A DNA stretch of 64,000 nt from Trichococcus collinsii (GTDB taxonomy: Bacteria > Bacillota > Bacilli > Lactobacillales > Aerococcaceae). The stretch is from positions 124,001-188,000 of the forward strand of contig NZ_FNQH01000003.1 of assembly GCF_900107505.1 (NCBI RefSeq), given 5' to 3'. The translations under genes were made by a program, and so were the position numbers. Under the pieces are notes generated by a model. The model did not search any database. It worked only from the letters and a program-made list of their open reading frames with translations, and was not told where the DNA came from. This document shows, piece after piece, positions 8,181 through 16,795 of the stretch; the stretch's first letter is position 1; each line of letters starts with the position of its first letter.

Positions 8181-8209
8181 TTGACATTCAGTCCCTGAAA
8201 AATTATAAT
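8181..8209 (+). promoter_or_regulatory. consensus sigma-A promoter of the MATE leader
   Basis: TTGACA (8181-8186), a 17-base spacer and TATAAT (8204-8209): a perfect vegetative promoter. Transcription should begin near 8216 and pass through the hairpin at 8264-8326 before reaching the MATE gene at 8343. Confidence 0.85.
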
Positions 8210-8263
8210 CAAATGATATTAATCAAATAGATAACCCTCTTTTTGCCACCGGGCAGAGAGTTC

Positions 8264-8326
8264 AAGGTGTTCAGAAACATTCCGTAGGTCTTTGAAGGAA
8301 TGTTTTCGGGACACCTTTTTTATTTT
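8264..8326 (+). terminator. leader terminator (attenuator candidate) before the MATE gene
   Basis: Arms GGTGT...AAACATTCC (8266-8283) and GGAATGTTT...ACACC (8297-8315) form a long stem followed by T-rich sequence. The hairpin lies after the perfect promoter at 8181 and only about 20 bases before the MATE start codon, leaving no room for another promoter. It is preceded by a second, smaller hairpin candidate (CTCTTTTTGCC/GGCAGAGAG, 8237-8260). This is the arrangement of a conditional terminator rather than a plain gene end. Confidence 0.65.
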
Positions 8327-8342
8327 GGAAGGAGAATGCAAC

Positions 8343-9671
8343 ATGGAAAAAACATTACTGAGGGACTTCTCGAAGTACGTAAGCCTGAATATCTTGGGGA
8401 TGATCGGCGTATCGTTTTACATTTTGGCCGACACGTTCTACATAGCGAAAGCGTTGGGGGCTACCGGGATTGCGGCACTGAATTTCGCCATCCCGGTCTT
8501 CAGCGTCATCCACGGAATCGGTTTGATGATCGGTATCGGTGGGGCAGCCCGTTTCGGTATCTTGAAATCTCGGAACAAACACAAAGAAGCTGAAGCGGTT
8601 TTCGTAGGGGCGCTTAAGCTGGGCACTCTGGCAGGCTTGCTGTTCGCTGCGCTCGGACTGTTCGGTTCAAGGGCATTGTCATCGGTTTTGGGTGCTGATG
8701 CGGTTACGTTGCCTTTGACACATGCCTACATGACAACGATTATGGTGTTTGCGTCATGTTTCATCCTCAACAATACGGTTCTGGCTTTCGTCCGGAATGA
8801 TAACAATCCCAGACTGGCCATGCTGGCGATGCTTGGCGGCAGTGTCTCGAATGTCATCCTTGACTACATTTTTCTGTTCCCGTTCAAAATGGGAATGTTC
8901 GGAGCCGCCTTTGCAACAAGTCTTGCGCCGATTATCAGTTTGGGTATCCTCTCGATCCACTTCGCAAGAAAGAAATCCTGGCCTGCTATTTTGAAACACA
9001 AGCTGACGCGTCCGGCAATCAAGGACATCCTCAATCTGGGATCTTCCACTTTCGTCATGGAAGTGTCCTCGGCGGTGGTGCTTACGACCTTCAACCTGTT
9101 GATTTTGGGGCTCGAGGGAAATAAAGGGGTTGCCGCCTACGGAATTGTCGCGAACATTGCCTTTGTGGCGGTCGCGATTTTCACCGGGCTAGGGCAGGGC
9201 GTGCAGCCGCTCATCAGCAAATATTATGGTCTGAAGGATCGCAAGACGGTCCGGCGCGTGAATCGCTATGCATTGCTGACGGCGGGTTTCATCGCCGCCT
9301 TGATTTACCTAGGGACCTTCTTCAACTCGGAAGGGCTGATCGGCCTGTTCAACAACGAAAATGATCCGGTGATACTAAAGTTGGCTGACAGCGGAATGAA
9401 AATATATTTTCTCGGATTTTTCTTTGTCGGAATCAATATCGTGACGGCGATGATCCTCAGTGCAACCGAAAAGGCACGAGCCGCCTTTGTCCTTTCGATT
9501 CTGAGGGGACTTGCAGTAATTGTGCCGATGGCGATCCTGTTGAGTAGCCTCTGGGGAATGACGGGCATTTGGTCAGCGTTTGTGCTTTCCGAGATGATTG
9601 TTGCCGGATTTGCGCTCTATTTAGCGAATGCCACTGAAAAGGGAGCTGTTGCATATGGAAGCACGGACTGA
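8343..9671 (+). CDS. MATE-family multidrug/cation antiporter
   Basis: A 442-residue polytopic membrane protein with about twelve hydrophobic segments in two homologous halves, as in the MATE family (MepA-like branch). Seen: LRDFSKYVSLNILGMIG at the N-terminus, LNFAIPVFSVIHGIGLMIGIGGAARFG in the first half, and GLGQGVQPLISKYYG in the second. Members export cationic drugs against Na+ or H+ flow. The start is the ATG with an AAGGAG eight bases before it; the upstream TTG at 8292 lies inside the leader hairpin and is rejected. It overlaps the next small gene by 17 bases. Expression is probably controlled by the leader terminator. Confidence 0.88.
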   Translation: MEKTLLRDFSKYVSLNILGMIGVSFYILADTFYIAKALGATGIAALNFAIPVFSVIHGIGLMIGIGGAARFGILKSRNKHKEAEAVFVGALKLGTLAGLLFAALGLFGSRALSSVLGADAVTLPLTHAYMTTIMVFASCFILNNTVLAFVRNDNNPRLAMLAMLGGSVSNVILDYIFLFPFKMGMFGAAFATSLAPIISLGILSIHFARKKSWPAILKHKLTRPAIKDILNLGSSTFVMEVSSAVVLTTFNLLILGLEGNKGVAAYGIVANIAFVAVAIFTGLGQGVQPLISKYYGLKDRKTVRRVNRYALLTAGFIAALIYLGTFFNSEGLIGLFNNENDPVILKLADSGMKIYFLGFFFVGINIVTAMILSATEKARAAFVLSILRGLAVIVPMAILLSSLWGMTGIWSAFVLSEMIVAGFALYLANATEKGAVAYGSTD

Positions 9672-10029
9672 AGCAGACAAAGCTGAATCACTGAAATCCT
9701 TCCAATCAACGATCCGAAAATCAGAAAATGCATTGAGCCGGATGACCGAGAAAGGCGCCAACACGACATTGGTGGCGAAACGGCTCCAGGCTCTCCACAT
9801 CGGCTTGGCTGTGCTGGAACAAGATTGGGATGAAAAGCCCCATCCTTTCACCCAAGAAGACTTGGCGGACGCCCGAATCTTGCTTGCCGGCTTGCTTCCC
9901 TCGATTGAAGGCATCTATGCCAAGTCGAAACCGGGCAGTCCCCAGAAAACCCTTCTTGAAAGAAGAATCAAGTCATTGAAACTGGCTATCCAGGCGATGG
10001 ATGACAGCACTGATAAAGATCTCAGCTAA
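9655..10029 (+). CDS. small helical protein of unknown function
   Basis: A 124-residue, charged, mostly alpha-helical cytosolic protein that I do not recognise. It begins inside the 3' end of the MATE gene (17-base overlap) with an AAGGGAG site, so the two are translationally coupled. Its make-up (ESLKSFQSTIRKSENALSR, then repeated Leu-rich amphipathic helices) suggests a helical bundle; no catalytic motif or membrane segment is visible. The constant partnership with an exporter suggests an accessory role, but this is only inference. Confidence 0.75.
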   Translation: MEARTEADKAESLKSFQSTIRKSENALSRMTEKGANTTLVAKRLQALHIGLAVLEQDWDEKPHPFTQEDLADARILLAGLLPSIEGIYAKSKPGSPQKTLLERRIKSLKLAIQAMDDSTDKDLS

Positions 10030-10042
10030 AAAAATATCATAG

Positions 10043-10078
10043 AAAAACTCCTCGAACAGTGTTTCGAGGAGTTTTTCT
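10043..10078. terminator. bidirectional terminator
   Basis: AAAAACTCCTCGAA pairs with TTCGAGGAGTTTTT. It ends the MATE operon. Confidence 0.85.
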
Positions 10079-10223
10079 GGATATTCACAAAAGTTCGCAA
10101 AACTAAAGATATGTGCGATAATCTTTGTGAAACTAAATATGTTGTCGTTGAAAAGAGAGAACGGTCATCATTTCTATGAGAATTATCAAAGTAAACAAAA
10201 TACATTCAGATAGGAGAAAGAAC

Positions 10224-10778
10224 ATGGGAAAAGTTGTTTTAGGTTTAACCATTACTTTGGATGGATTTGCGGAGGATAGTAATGGCAGTGTCAATACGTT
10301 GTATGCAGATTTGGATTTGCTGAAGGAAACGGAAGTCATGAAGGAGTCGGTTTTGACGACTGGTTCGGTTGTGATGTCCCAAAAGGAATATGGGATGGCG
10401 GAGGATCCTGATTGGTATGTCGAGTATGAATACCAAGTTCCGATATTTGTCTTCACCGATAAGGCTCCAGAAAAACATCCAAAAGAATCAGACAAGGTAA
10501 CTATTACTTTTGTAACAACTGGAATCGCTGATGCAATCCTCCAAGCCAAAGCGGCAGCGGCTGAAAAAGATGTGAACATCATCGGCAGCGCACTGACGAC
10601 ACCGCTCTGTTTAAAAACCGGTTTAATCGATGAATTGCAAGTGGATATCGTACCTTGGTTTTTACGGACCGGATTTCGCCCATTTGAGGACCTTGATAAC
10701 AGTGATGTCAAATTGGAAAGGGTTCAGTTGGTGGGACTGCCGGCTGGCAGAACGCATATCAGTTATAAAATCGTATAG
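10224..10778 (+). CDS. dihydrofolate reductase-like (RibD C-terminal domain) protein
   Basis: A 184-residue cytosolic protein with the RibD-C/DHFR fold: GKVVLGLTITLDGFAED at the N-terminus, the VVMSQKEYGM region, and the NADPH-site segment VNIIGSALTTPLCLKTGLIDEL. Such stand-alone proteins are probable NAD(P)H-dependent reductases with unknown substrates; they are neither true DHFR nor the riboflavin enzyme. The start follows an AGGAG site; the earlier ATG at 10176 has none. A second, clearly different member is at 63314. Confidence 0.8.
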   Translation: MGKVVLGLTITLDGFAEDSNGSVNTLYADLDLLKETEVMKESVLTTGSVVMSQKEYGMAEDPDWYVEYEYQVPIFVFTDKAPEKHPKESDKVTITFVTTGIADAILQAKAAAAEKDVNIIGSALTTPLCLKTGLIDELQVDIVPWFLRTGFRPFEDLDNSDVKLERVQLVGLPAGRTHISYKIV

Positions 10779-10913
10779 GCAATACTGCAGTTTTATGGTT
10801 TCTATTTCGAACCTCCAAATTATTTTTGAAAAAATACTTGTTCTTCACGGGGAATCTGTAAAAACCGGCCTTTGGTTTTTTCCGAATCGAATCCACTGGA
10901 AAGAGATGATCCA

Positions 10914-11058
10914 ATGCCATCAATGATAATCCAAATCGGAAACACCAGTTACCAAGTAACTCTGTACGACAATGCAACGACTTGCCCAAGCGTTGGGACG
11001 AGGGAATGTCGAGGTCACGTTCACAACTGATAATAGAATCAAGCGAGAGATGGGATAA
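10914..11058 (+). pseudogene. internally deleted cyclophilin-like fold protein
   Basis: ATG at 10914 (or 10923) opens a frame reading MIIQIGNTSYQVTLYDNAT, the usual N-terminus of the small cyclophilin-like fold proteins. After about 10980 the frame must change to read LAQALGRGNVEVTFTTDN and a stop at 11056, the usual C-terminus of the same family. The 70-80 residues between the two ends are missing. Both ends are colinear, so an internal deletion with a frameshift is the simplest reading. A weak hairpin with a T run follows at about 11045-11078. Confidence 0.65.
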
Positions 11059-11259
11059 ACCATGTCTCACTTTTTTATATTGTTGTGAATGGTTGTGCAT
11101 TATACAAAGAAGTAAGTTTGGAAAAGTTATCAAGAATATTGATATAATGGTATTTTTAGCTGGTTTTTCTTTTATGAACTCTCGAAGTCAGGGAAACTTC
11201 GTAGCTAGGGATGCCAGCAACGATATGCTAAAATAATAGTAAATAGGTGAATTCATAAT

Positions 11260-11739
11260 ATGCAGAAAGAGACGATGTATATGGAAGAACTTAAAATAGA
11301 AAAAGAGTTCAAACTCACACTGGAACTTGTAAAAGAACTTTGGGAAAAAACCTATAATACCGATGGAAAGCCTGATTGGTCACATATCTTACCTTATTAT
11401 GACGACAACATTTACTTTAAAGATACAATACAGGAAATCAGAGGTATTGTTGAATTCAAGAAAATGACTGATAGGCTGACAGAACGCTCAAAAGATTTGA
11501 ATATGAAATTAGTTAAAGCTGTGCAACAGGGGAATGATATATTTATCGAATGGGAGATGACAATCAGCTATAAGAAGTATCCTAGCTCCATATTATACGG
11601 TCTTTCAAGATTAACCATAAATGAGTGTGGTAAAATTATTGAGCAACGAGATTATTATGATCTATGGGGAGATATATTTGACAACATTCCATCATTCGGT
11701 AAAAAGTACAGAAAATTCATGAAGAAAAAATTTGGGTGA
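11260..11739 (+). CDS. NTF2-like protein, first gene of a redox operon
   Basis: A 159-residue cytosolic protein. ELWEKTYNTDGKPDWSHILPY, DDNIYFKDTIQEIRG and EWEMTISYKKYPSS follow the layout of the NTF2/SnoaL-like alpha+beta barrel, here the variant seen beside SDR and flavoprotein genes. Function unknown; a ligand-binding or cyclase-like role is possible. It starts a three-gene operon: the SDR gene begins 4 bases after its stop. Base composition is clearly more AT-rich than the flanking DHFR-like and RsgA genes. The start has only a weak AGGTGA site; in-frame ATGs at 11275 and 11281 are alternatives. Confidence 0.7.
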   Translation: MQKETMYMEELKIEKEFKLTLELVKELWEKTYNTDGKPDWSHILPYYDDNIYFKDTIQEIRGIVEFKKMTDRLTERSKDLNMKLVKAVQQGNDIFIEWEMTISYKKYPSSILYGLSRLTINECGKIIEQRDYYDLWGDIFDNIPSFGKKYRKFMKKKFG

Positions 11740-11743
11740 CAAT

Positions 11744-12706
11744 ATGAAAAATAATGGGATAAAATTCGGGAAATATTTTAAAGAATATCGGTTGTCCAAT
11801 GTGATGGCTATGATAAAAAACAACTCTAAAAGCCCACTGATTTGTTTGGATGATTGCAAGGGTAAGTTGGTCGTCATAACTGGTGCTACTTCTGGGATTG
11901 GCTATGCCGCTGCTAGAAAGTTTGCCTCAAAAGGTGCCGATTTGATTTGCATCAACAGAAACAAAGAGCGCTCAGAAGCTTTGAAGCATGAAATTGAGAG
12001 TGCGTATAAAGTAAATTGTGATTATATTTTGGCTGATTTCAGCATCATGGAGGACACATATAAAGCTGCTCATGATTTGCTGGAACTTGAGAAACCGATT
12101 GATATAATTATTCATAATGCTGGCATTTATCTTACAAAACGACAAATTACGTCAAATGGAATCGAGAAAGTCTTTATGGTCAATTACCTTTCGTCTTTTA
12201 TCATGAACTACATCTTAAAAGATAAACTAAAATCACAGGGGAAATGTCGAATCATATTGGTAAACTCAGAAGGGCACCGCTTTGCGGCTTGGGGGATGCA
12301 TTTTGATGATCTGGATTGGTCAAAAAGACGTTATTCCGGTTTGAAAAGCTACGGCACAGCCAAACTCGCTGAACTCTTAACGATGATAAAATTTGACGAG
12401 TATTTTCGCGGCTCGGGTGTAACCATCAATGCCATGCATCCTGGAGCTGTAAAAACGTCTACAGGACAGGATAATGGTCCGTTATATAAGTGGTTCAAGA
12501 AGAATGTATTGGACAAAGCTTTAAACCCTGTTTCGGTTGCAGCAGAAGCTCTATACTATTTAGGGGTTTCTGAAGATTTAGCAACATGTAGTGGTGAATT
12601 TTTCAATCTTACAACTCTTGAAGAACCTGCTCCACCAGCGTTAGATGTTGAAAATGCAAGAGTTCTGTGGGAAATAAGTTTGAAAATGGGGAATTTGAAT
12701 GGATAA
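11744..12706 (+). CDS. SDR oxidoreductase, retinol dehydrogenase-like
   Basis: A 320-residue SDR. GKLVVITGATSGIGYAAARK carries the TGxxxGIG cofactor motif, IIHNAG is the family NNAG variant, and the active site is Tyr...Lys in SYGTAK. The overall pattern (NAMHPGAVKTS, a long C-terminal lobe) resembles the retinol dehydrogenase/WW-domain oxidoreductase branch, which acts on lipophilic alcohols and ketones with NADP(H). About 40 residues precede the Rossmann fold. It overlaps the next gene by 8 bases, so the two products are made together. A TTG at 11732 is an alternative start. AT-rich like the rest of this operon. Confidence 0.82.
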   Translation: MKNNGIKFGKYFKEYRLSNVMAMIKNNSKSPLICLDDCKGKLVVITGATSGIGYAAARKFASKGADLICINRNKERSEALKHEIESAYKVNCDYILADFSIMEDTYKAAHDLLELEKPIDIIIHNAGIYLTKRQITSNGIEKVFMVNYLSSFIMNYILKDKLKSQGKCRIILVNSEGHRFAAWGMHFDDLDWSKRRYSGLKSYGTAKLAELLTMIKFDEYFRGSGVTINAMHPGAVKTSTGQDNGPLYKWFKKNVLDKALNPVSVAAEALYYLGVSEDLATCSGEFFNLTTLEEPAPPALDVENARVLWEISLKMGNLNG

Positions 12707-14303
12707 TGCAGAACAAAAAAGATATGATGTCATAATTGTAGGGGGAGGACTTGCCGGGCTTACATCTGCAGTTTTTCTTTCTCAATCAGGCAAGAGAATT
12801 TTGCTGATAGAAAAAAATGCCGAATTTGGTGGATTGGTGAATTCATTTGAACGGGATGGGTTTGTTTTTGATGCTGGAGCCAGAGCCATTTTAGGAGTCG
12901 TTTTAGCTATGCTGAAAGACTTGAATCTTGATATCGAGGTTGTCTCAAGCAAGGTTTCCCTTGGCGTTGAGGATAAAATTATCGGCATTGAAGGCTCAAA
13001 TTCTGTTGGCGAATATAGAGATTTGTTGGTAAGTCTATATCCTGATAGCGTAGAAGATATCGATAAATTCATAGAAGTTATGGTTAAAATAATGAAACTG
13101 ATCGATATTATATATGGTATTGATAATCCATTATTTAAAGATATCAAGAGAGATAAAGAGTACTTGTTAAAAGAACTTTTGCCATGGTTACCGAAGTTTA
13201 TGTTTGCAATCAGCAGAATTGAAAGGCTTTCCAAACCTAGTGATGAATATCTTAAGCAACTTATTCAAAATCCGTCTCTTATAGATATCATTTCACAACA
13301 TTTTTTTAAAGGCACACCAACATTTTTTGCACTGAGCTATTTCACATTGTACAGTAGCTATGTATATCCAAAAGGTGGTACCGGCAAGCTTGCCGAAGCA
13401 TTAGTGGAAAAAATACAAGAGTTCAATGGTGAAATACGCGCCAATACTGCTATAAAAAAAATCTATGCCGATGAACAGTTTATTGTCGATGAGAATAACA
13501 ACGAATACCATTATAAAGACCTTGTTTGGGCCGCAGACTTAAAAACTTTTTACACTATTACTAGTCTGGGTAACTTGGCCCCAAAAATAAGGGAAAAGTT
13601 TGAAACAACAAAGGAATTGATTGCAAAAGGCAGGCCTAGTGAATCTGTGTTCTCGCTCTATTTGGAAGTTGATTTACCAGTGTCTTATTTTAAGAACTCT
13701 TTTAATGGACATCTATTTTACACACCATCCAGAAAAGGTTTGGGGAACATTAATAAAAGTGAGCTTAAGGAAATGTTGGGGAAATGGGGAGAGACAGATA
13801 AGGAAGAAGTTCTTTCCTGGCTGGATCGTTTTCTGAAATACAACACTTATGAAATAGCAATCCCGGCTATACGAGATTCTGACCTTGCGCCAGAAGGTAA
13901 AACGGGTTTAATAGTAAGCTTGCTTATGGAGGCTGAATTGTTTTATAAAGTTGAAGAATCTGGCTGGTATGAAGCGTTTAGAGAGGAAATTGAAAATAAA
14001 ATAATAAGTGTGCTCTCTGAAAGTTTATGTCCGGAGTTAAAAGATAAAGTGGAGAAGCAATTTTCCTTTACACCTTTAAGTTTTGAAAAAAGAGTTGGGA
14101 GTACTGGTGGGGCTATAGTAGGATGGTCTTTTGAAGCCCCGATCCCGGTCGTCTATAAAATGCAGCAAGTGAACAAATCCGTACTTACGCCTATTCCTAA
14201 TATTTATCAAGTAGGTCAGTGGGCATATAATCCAGCCGGAACACCCACATGTATTATTACAGGTAAATTAGCCGCTGACAGGATAACTAAAAAAAACAAG
14301 TAA
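12699..14303 (+). CDS. FAD-dependent oxidoreductase, phytoene desaturase/isomerase-like
   Basis: A 534-residue flavoprotein. The N-terminus carries the dinucleotide site VIIVGGGLAGLTSA followed by LLIEKN and FGGLVNS, the layout of the CrtI/carotenoid isomerase-like amine-oxidase superfamily. The C-terminus has the matching FAD-contact region GQWAYNPAGTPTCIITGK. True carotenoid genes (synthases) are not in the window, and CrtI-like proteins act on many lipophilic substrates, so the substrate is open. The gene is the last and largest of the operon with the NTF2-like and SDR genes, suggesting successive redox steps on one hydrophobic compound (inference). Confidence 0.8.
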   Translation: MDNAEQKRYDVIIVGGGLAGLTSAVFLSQSGKRILLIEKNAEFGGLVNSFERDGFVFDAGARAILGVVLAMLKDLNLDIEVVSSKVSLGVEDKIIGIEGSNSVGEYRDLLVSLYPDSVEDIDKFIEVMVKIMKLIDIIYGIDNPLFKDIKRDKEYLLKELLPWLPKFMFAISRIERLSKPSDEYLKQLIQNPSLIDIISQHFFKGTPTFFALSYFTLYSSYVYPKGGTGKLAEALVEKIQEFNGEIRANTAIKKIYADEQFIVDENNNEYHYKDLVWAADLKTFYTITSLGNLAPKIREKFETTKELIAKGRPSESVFSLYLEVDLPVSYFKNSFNGHLFYTPSRKGLGNINKSELKEMLGKWGETDKEEVLSWLDRFLKYNTYEIAIPAIRDSDLAPEGKTGLIVSLLMEAELFYKVEESGWYEAFREEIENKIISVLSESLCPELKDKVEKQFSFTPLSFEKRVGSTGGAIVGWSFEAPIPVVYKMQQVNKSVLTPIPNIYQVGQWAYNPAGTPTCIITGKLAADRITKKNK

Positions 14304-14320
14304 TAAACTATAAATCAGAG

Positions 14321-14351
14321 AAAAGCTGTCTAATTTAGACAGCTTTTTTGC
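14321..14351 (+). terminator. terminator of the redox operon
   Basis: AAAAGCTGTCTAA pairs with TTAGACAGCTTTT and is followed by a T run. Confidence 0.85.
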
Positions 14352-14495
14352 ATCGCGTTACTTGTATTATACTGAGGGTCAGTTCCTGTATTGATTGCTG
14401 AAGGTGGAATGGATGAAATGCCTTCAAATGGTGTACACTAGTATCAGGGATTAAATCAAGCAGATAAAATTTACTGATAATGAGGTAGAGGAATC

Positions 14496-15572
14496 ATGAC
14501 TGATAGATTAATTAATTTAGGATTCTCGGACAGGTTCGTGCAGGAGGCGACCCTTTATCCGGACCTGCATCCGGCAAGAGTCATCGCGCAATACAAGGAA
14601 TTGTACCGGGTGGCTACCGCTGAATCGGAAATGCTGGCGGAAATATCCGGGAAAATGCGCCATGCTGTAGTCGAAATGTCGGACTATCCGGCAGTCGGCG
14701 ACTTTGTGATGATCGACCGGAATGAGGGAAGCCAGGACCATGCCATCATCCACCACACTCTGACAAGGAAAAGCGTCTTTATCCGGAAAGCAGCCGGCAA
14801 GGCGCATGACGTCCAGGTTGTGGCGGCGAATATCGACATTGTCTTCATCTGCATGTCGCTCAACAATGACTTCAATCTGCGGAGGCTGGAACGCTACCTG
14901 GCGATCGCGTGGGACAGCGGGGCAACGCCGGTGATCGTGCTGACGAAAGCAGATCTGTGCGCAGATATCCCGAAAAAGCTGCGTGAAATCGAGACGATCG
15001 CCTTCGGAGTCGATGTGCTGGTCACTTCGAGCCTGAGCGAGGACGGATACACGGCTGTCCTGAAATACATCACACTGGGCCAGACCGTTGTTTTCATCGG
15101 ATCATCCGGTGTGGGAAAGTCAACCTTGATCAACCGGATCCTTGGGGAAGAGCTGATTGAGACGCGGGAAATCAGAAGAGATGACAAAGGCCGACACGCC
15201 ACCACAAATCGGGAACTGTTCCTTATTCCGACGGGCGGTTGCATCATCGACACACCGGGCATGCGCGAGCTTGGTTTGGAGAGCGCAAACTTGGCGAGGA
15301 CGTTTGTCGACATCGATGAATTGGCGGAACAATGCAAATTCAAAGATTGCAAGCATGAGAACGAGCCAGGCTGCATGGTCAGGAAGGCCATAGAGGATGG
15401 CGCACTGACCGAAGAACGGCTGCAGAGCTACCTAAAGCTCAAGAAGGAAGCCAAATACGAGGGCATGAATTCCAAACAGATCGAAAAAGAGAAAATCAGC
15501 ACCATGTTTTCCGACTTCGGAGGCATCAAGAACGCCAAGCGGTACATCAAATCAAAAGATAAGGGTAAATAA
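14496..15572 (+). CDS. rsgA: ribosome small subunit-dependent GTPase A (RsgA-like)
   Basis: A 358-residue circularly permuted GTPase that assists late 30S maturation. The motif order is G4 (LTKAD) before G1 (GSSGVGKS), G2 region (RHATT) and G3 (DTPGMRELG), diagnostic of the YjeQ/YloQ family. The N-terminal OB domain is preceded by an extra 50 or so residues, and the C-terminal zinc knuckle reads C-KFKD-C-K-H-ENEPG-C. The Firmicute housekeeping copy (YloQ) is about 300 residues and lies with prkC/rpe, so this longer stand-alone form is probably a second paralogue; I cannot check that here. Confidence 0.88.
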   Translation: MTDRLINLGFSDRFVQEATLYPDLHPARVIAQYKELYRVATAESEMLAEISGKMRHAVVEMSDYPAVGDFVMIDRNEGSQDHAIIHHTLTRKSVFIRKAAGKAHDVQVVAANIDIVFICMSLNNDFNLRRLERYLAIAWDSGATPVIVLTKADLCADIPKKLREIETIAFGVDVLVTSSLSEDGYTAVLKYITLGQTVVFIGSSGVGKSTLINRILGEELIETREIRRDDKGRHATTNRELFLIPTGGCIIDTPGMRELGLESANLARTFVDIDELAEQCKFKDCKHENEPGCMVRKAIEDGALTEERLQSYLKLKKEAKYEGMNSKQIEKEKISTMFSDFGGIKNAKRYIKSKDKGK

Positions 15573-15592
15573 TAAAATTTGGAGGAATCACA

Positions 15593-15913
15593 ATGAAATT
15601 AGGAATCATCATCGAAACAAAGGAATATGAAAAATCTTGGAACGCCATGAGGTTCGCCGTGACCGCTAAGAAGACTGGACATGAAGTGAAAGTTTTTCTG
15701 ATGGGCGAAGCAGTCGAAATCGAAAACATGACCCATGAAAAATACGATGTAGCTGCACAAGTTCAAGCTTTTGACGAACTGGACGGTGAAATACTGGCTT
15801 GCGGCACGTGCCTGAAGTCACGCAATATGGAAGGTTCGGAAGTATGCCCAATCAGCACCATGATCGATTGCGTCCAGATGGTCGAATGGGCGGATAAGGT
15901 CGTTACTTTCTGA
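15593..15913 (+). CDS. DsrE-family protein
   Basis: A 106-residue protein with the DsrE/TusD-like fold: MKLGIIIETKEYEKSWNAMR, EVKVFLMGEAVEIE, and the cysteine-bearing segment GEILACGTCLKSR. The CGTC pair is where sulfur-relay members carry the persulfide Cys, so a sulfur-transfer or thiol role is possible. It starts 20 bases after rsgA behind a GGAGG site and may be co-transcribed with it. Confidence 0.8.
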   Translation: MKLGIIIETKEYEKSWNAMRFAVTAKKTGHEVKVFLMGEAVEIENMTHEKYDVAAQVQAFDELDGEILACGTCLKSRNMEGSEVCPISTMIDCVQMVEWADKVVTF

Positions 15914-15967
15914 AAAACCACTGAAATTAATGAACTCCTGCATATTTTATATAGAAGGGAAATTGCT

Positions 15968-16570
15968 ATGGGGAAAAATCGTCTTGAAGCTTTCAGCGAT
16001 GGTGTGTTGGCGATTATCATCACTATCATGGTCCTGGAATTAAAGATTCCGGAAGGGCAAGGGATAGCGTCACTTTTGTTGATACTTCCAACGTTTTTGA
16101 GCTACATCCTGAGCTTTATTTATGTCGGGATTTATTGGAATAATCACCATCATCTGCTGCACACTCTTCAGAAGGTGACAGGTCCTGTACTCTGGGCTAA
16201 CCATCATCTGCTTTTTTGGTTGTCGCTGGTTCCTTTCGCATCTGGTTGGATGGGAGCAAACCCTTCTGCAACGGTGCCCACAGCATTGTATGGCATTGTG
16301 TTGCTGATGGCTTCGATTGCCTATAATGTGCTGCAAAAACTGATCATCAATACTGAAGGGGTTAGTTCGACGCTCAAGCAGGCTATCGGAAATGACACAA
16401 AGGGTAAAATATCCATGCTGGCCTACATGATCGCTTCCGGTTTAGCAATCATTCAACCTTGGATTGCCCAGGCACTGTACGTGATTTTGGCATTGCTCTG
16501 GTTAATCCCTGATAGAAGAATTGAGCGCATGTTGTACAGCACCGAAAAAGATGGAAAATCAAGAAAATAA
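15968..16570 (+). CDS. TMEM175-family potassium channel
   Basis: A 200-residue membrane protein with six hydrophobic segments. The first helix carries the family signature RLEAFSDGVLAI (R...FSD), which in bacterial TMEM175 lines the pore; bacterial members form tetrameric K+ leak channels. A His cluster (NNHHHLLH) follows the third segment. It belongs to the DUF1211 group and has normal length. It lies 54 bases after the DsrE gene and may share its transcript. Confidence 0.82.
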   Translation: MGKNRLEAFSDGVLAIIITIMVLELKIPEGQGIASLLLILPTFLSYILSFIYVGIYWNNHHHLLHTLQKVTGPVLWANHHLLFWLSLVPFASGWMGANPSATVPTALYGIVLLMASIAYNVLQKLIINTEGVSSTLKQAIGNDTKGKISMLAYMIASGLAIIQPWIAQALYVILALLWLIPDRRIERMLYSTEKDGKSRK

Positions 16571-16650
16571 ATGACAGTTTCAAACCATCAAGCTGGATGG
16601 TTCAGCAGCGGCATTGTTTGAGAGAACAACTAAATCCAAGTGCAACAGAA

Positions 16651-16695
16651 AAGGATGCAACGACAATCTGAATTTCTGACTGTCCTTGCGTCCTT
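16651..16695 (+). terminator. hairpin after the TMEM175 gene, possible terminator
   Basis: AAGGATGCAACGACA (16651-16665) pairs at 13 of 15 positions with TGTCCTTGCGTCCTT (16681-16695). The following sequence is only mildly T-rich, so termination is likely but not certain. A smaller hairpin, AACCATC/GATGGTT, lies just upstream. Confidence 0.4.
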
Positions 16696-16795
16696 ATTCC
16701 ATACTTACCTTTTTGTGCGTAATTTACAACATCAAAATTCGTGCTAGACTGATGATAAGAACAGCTCAAATCATTCATGTAAAGGGGAAAAAAGT

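Noticed and set aside
8214-8231. ATG with five codons as a leader peptide of the MATE gene
   Set aside because: The ATG lies at or before the predicted transcription start of the perfect promoter, so it is probably not in the RNA.
8292-8342. N-terminal extension of the MATE protein from a TTG
   Set aside because: It would be translated through the leader terminator; the ATG at 8343 has the ribosome site.
10982-11236. 84-codon open frame
   Set aside because: It overlaps the cyclophilin-like remnant and a hairpin, has no ribosome site and matches nothing.
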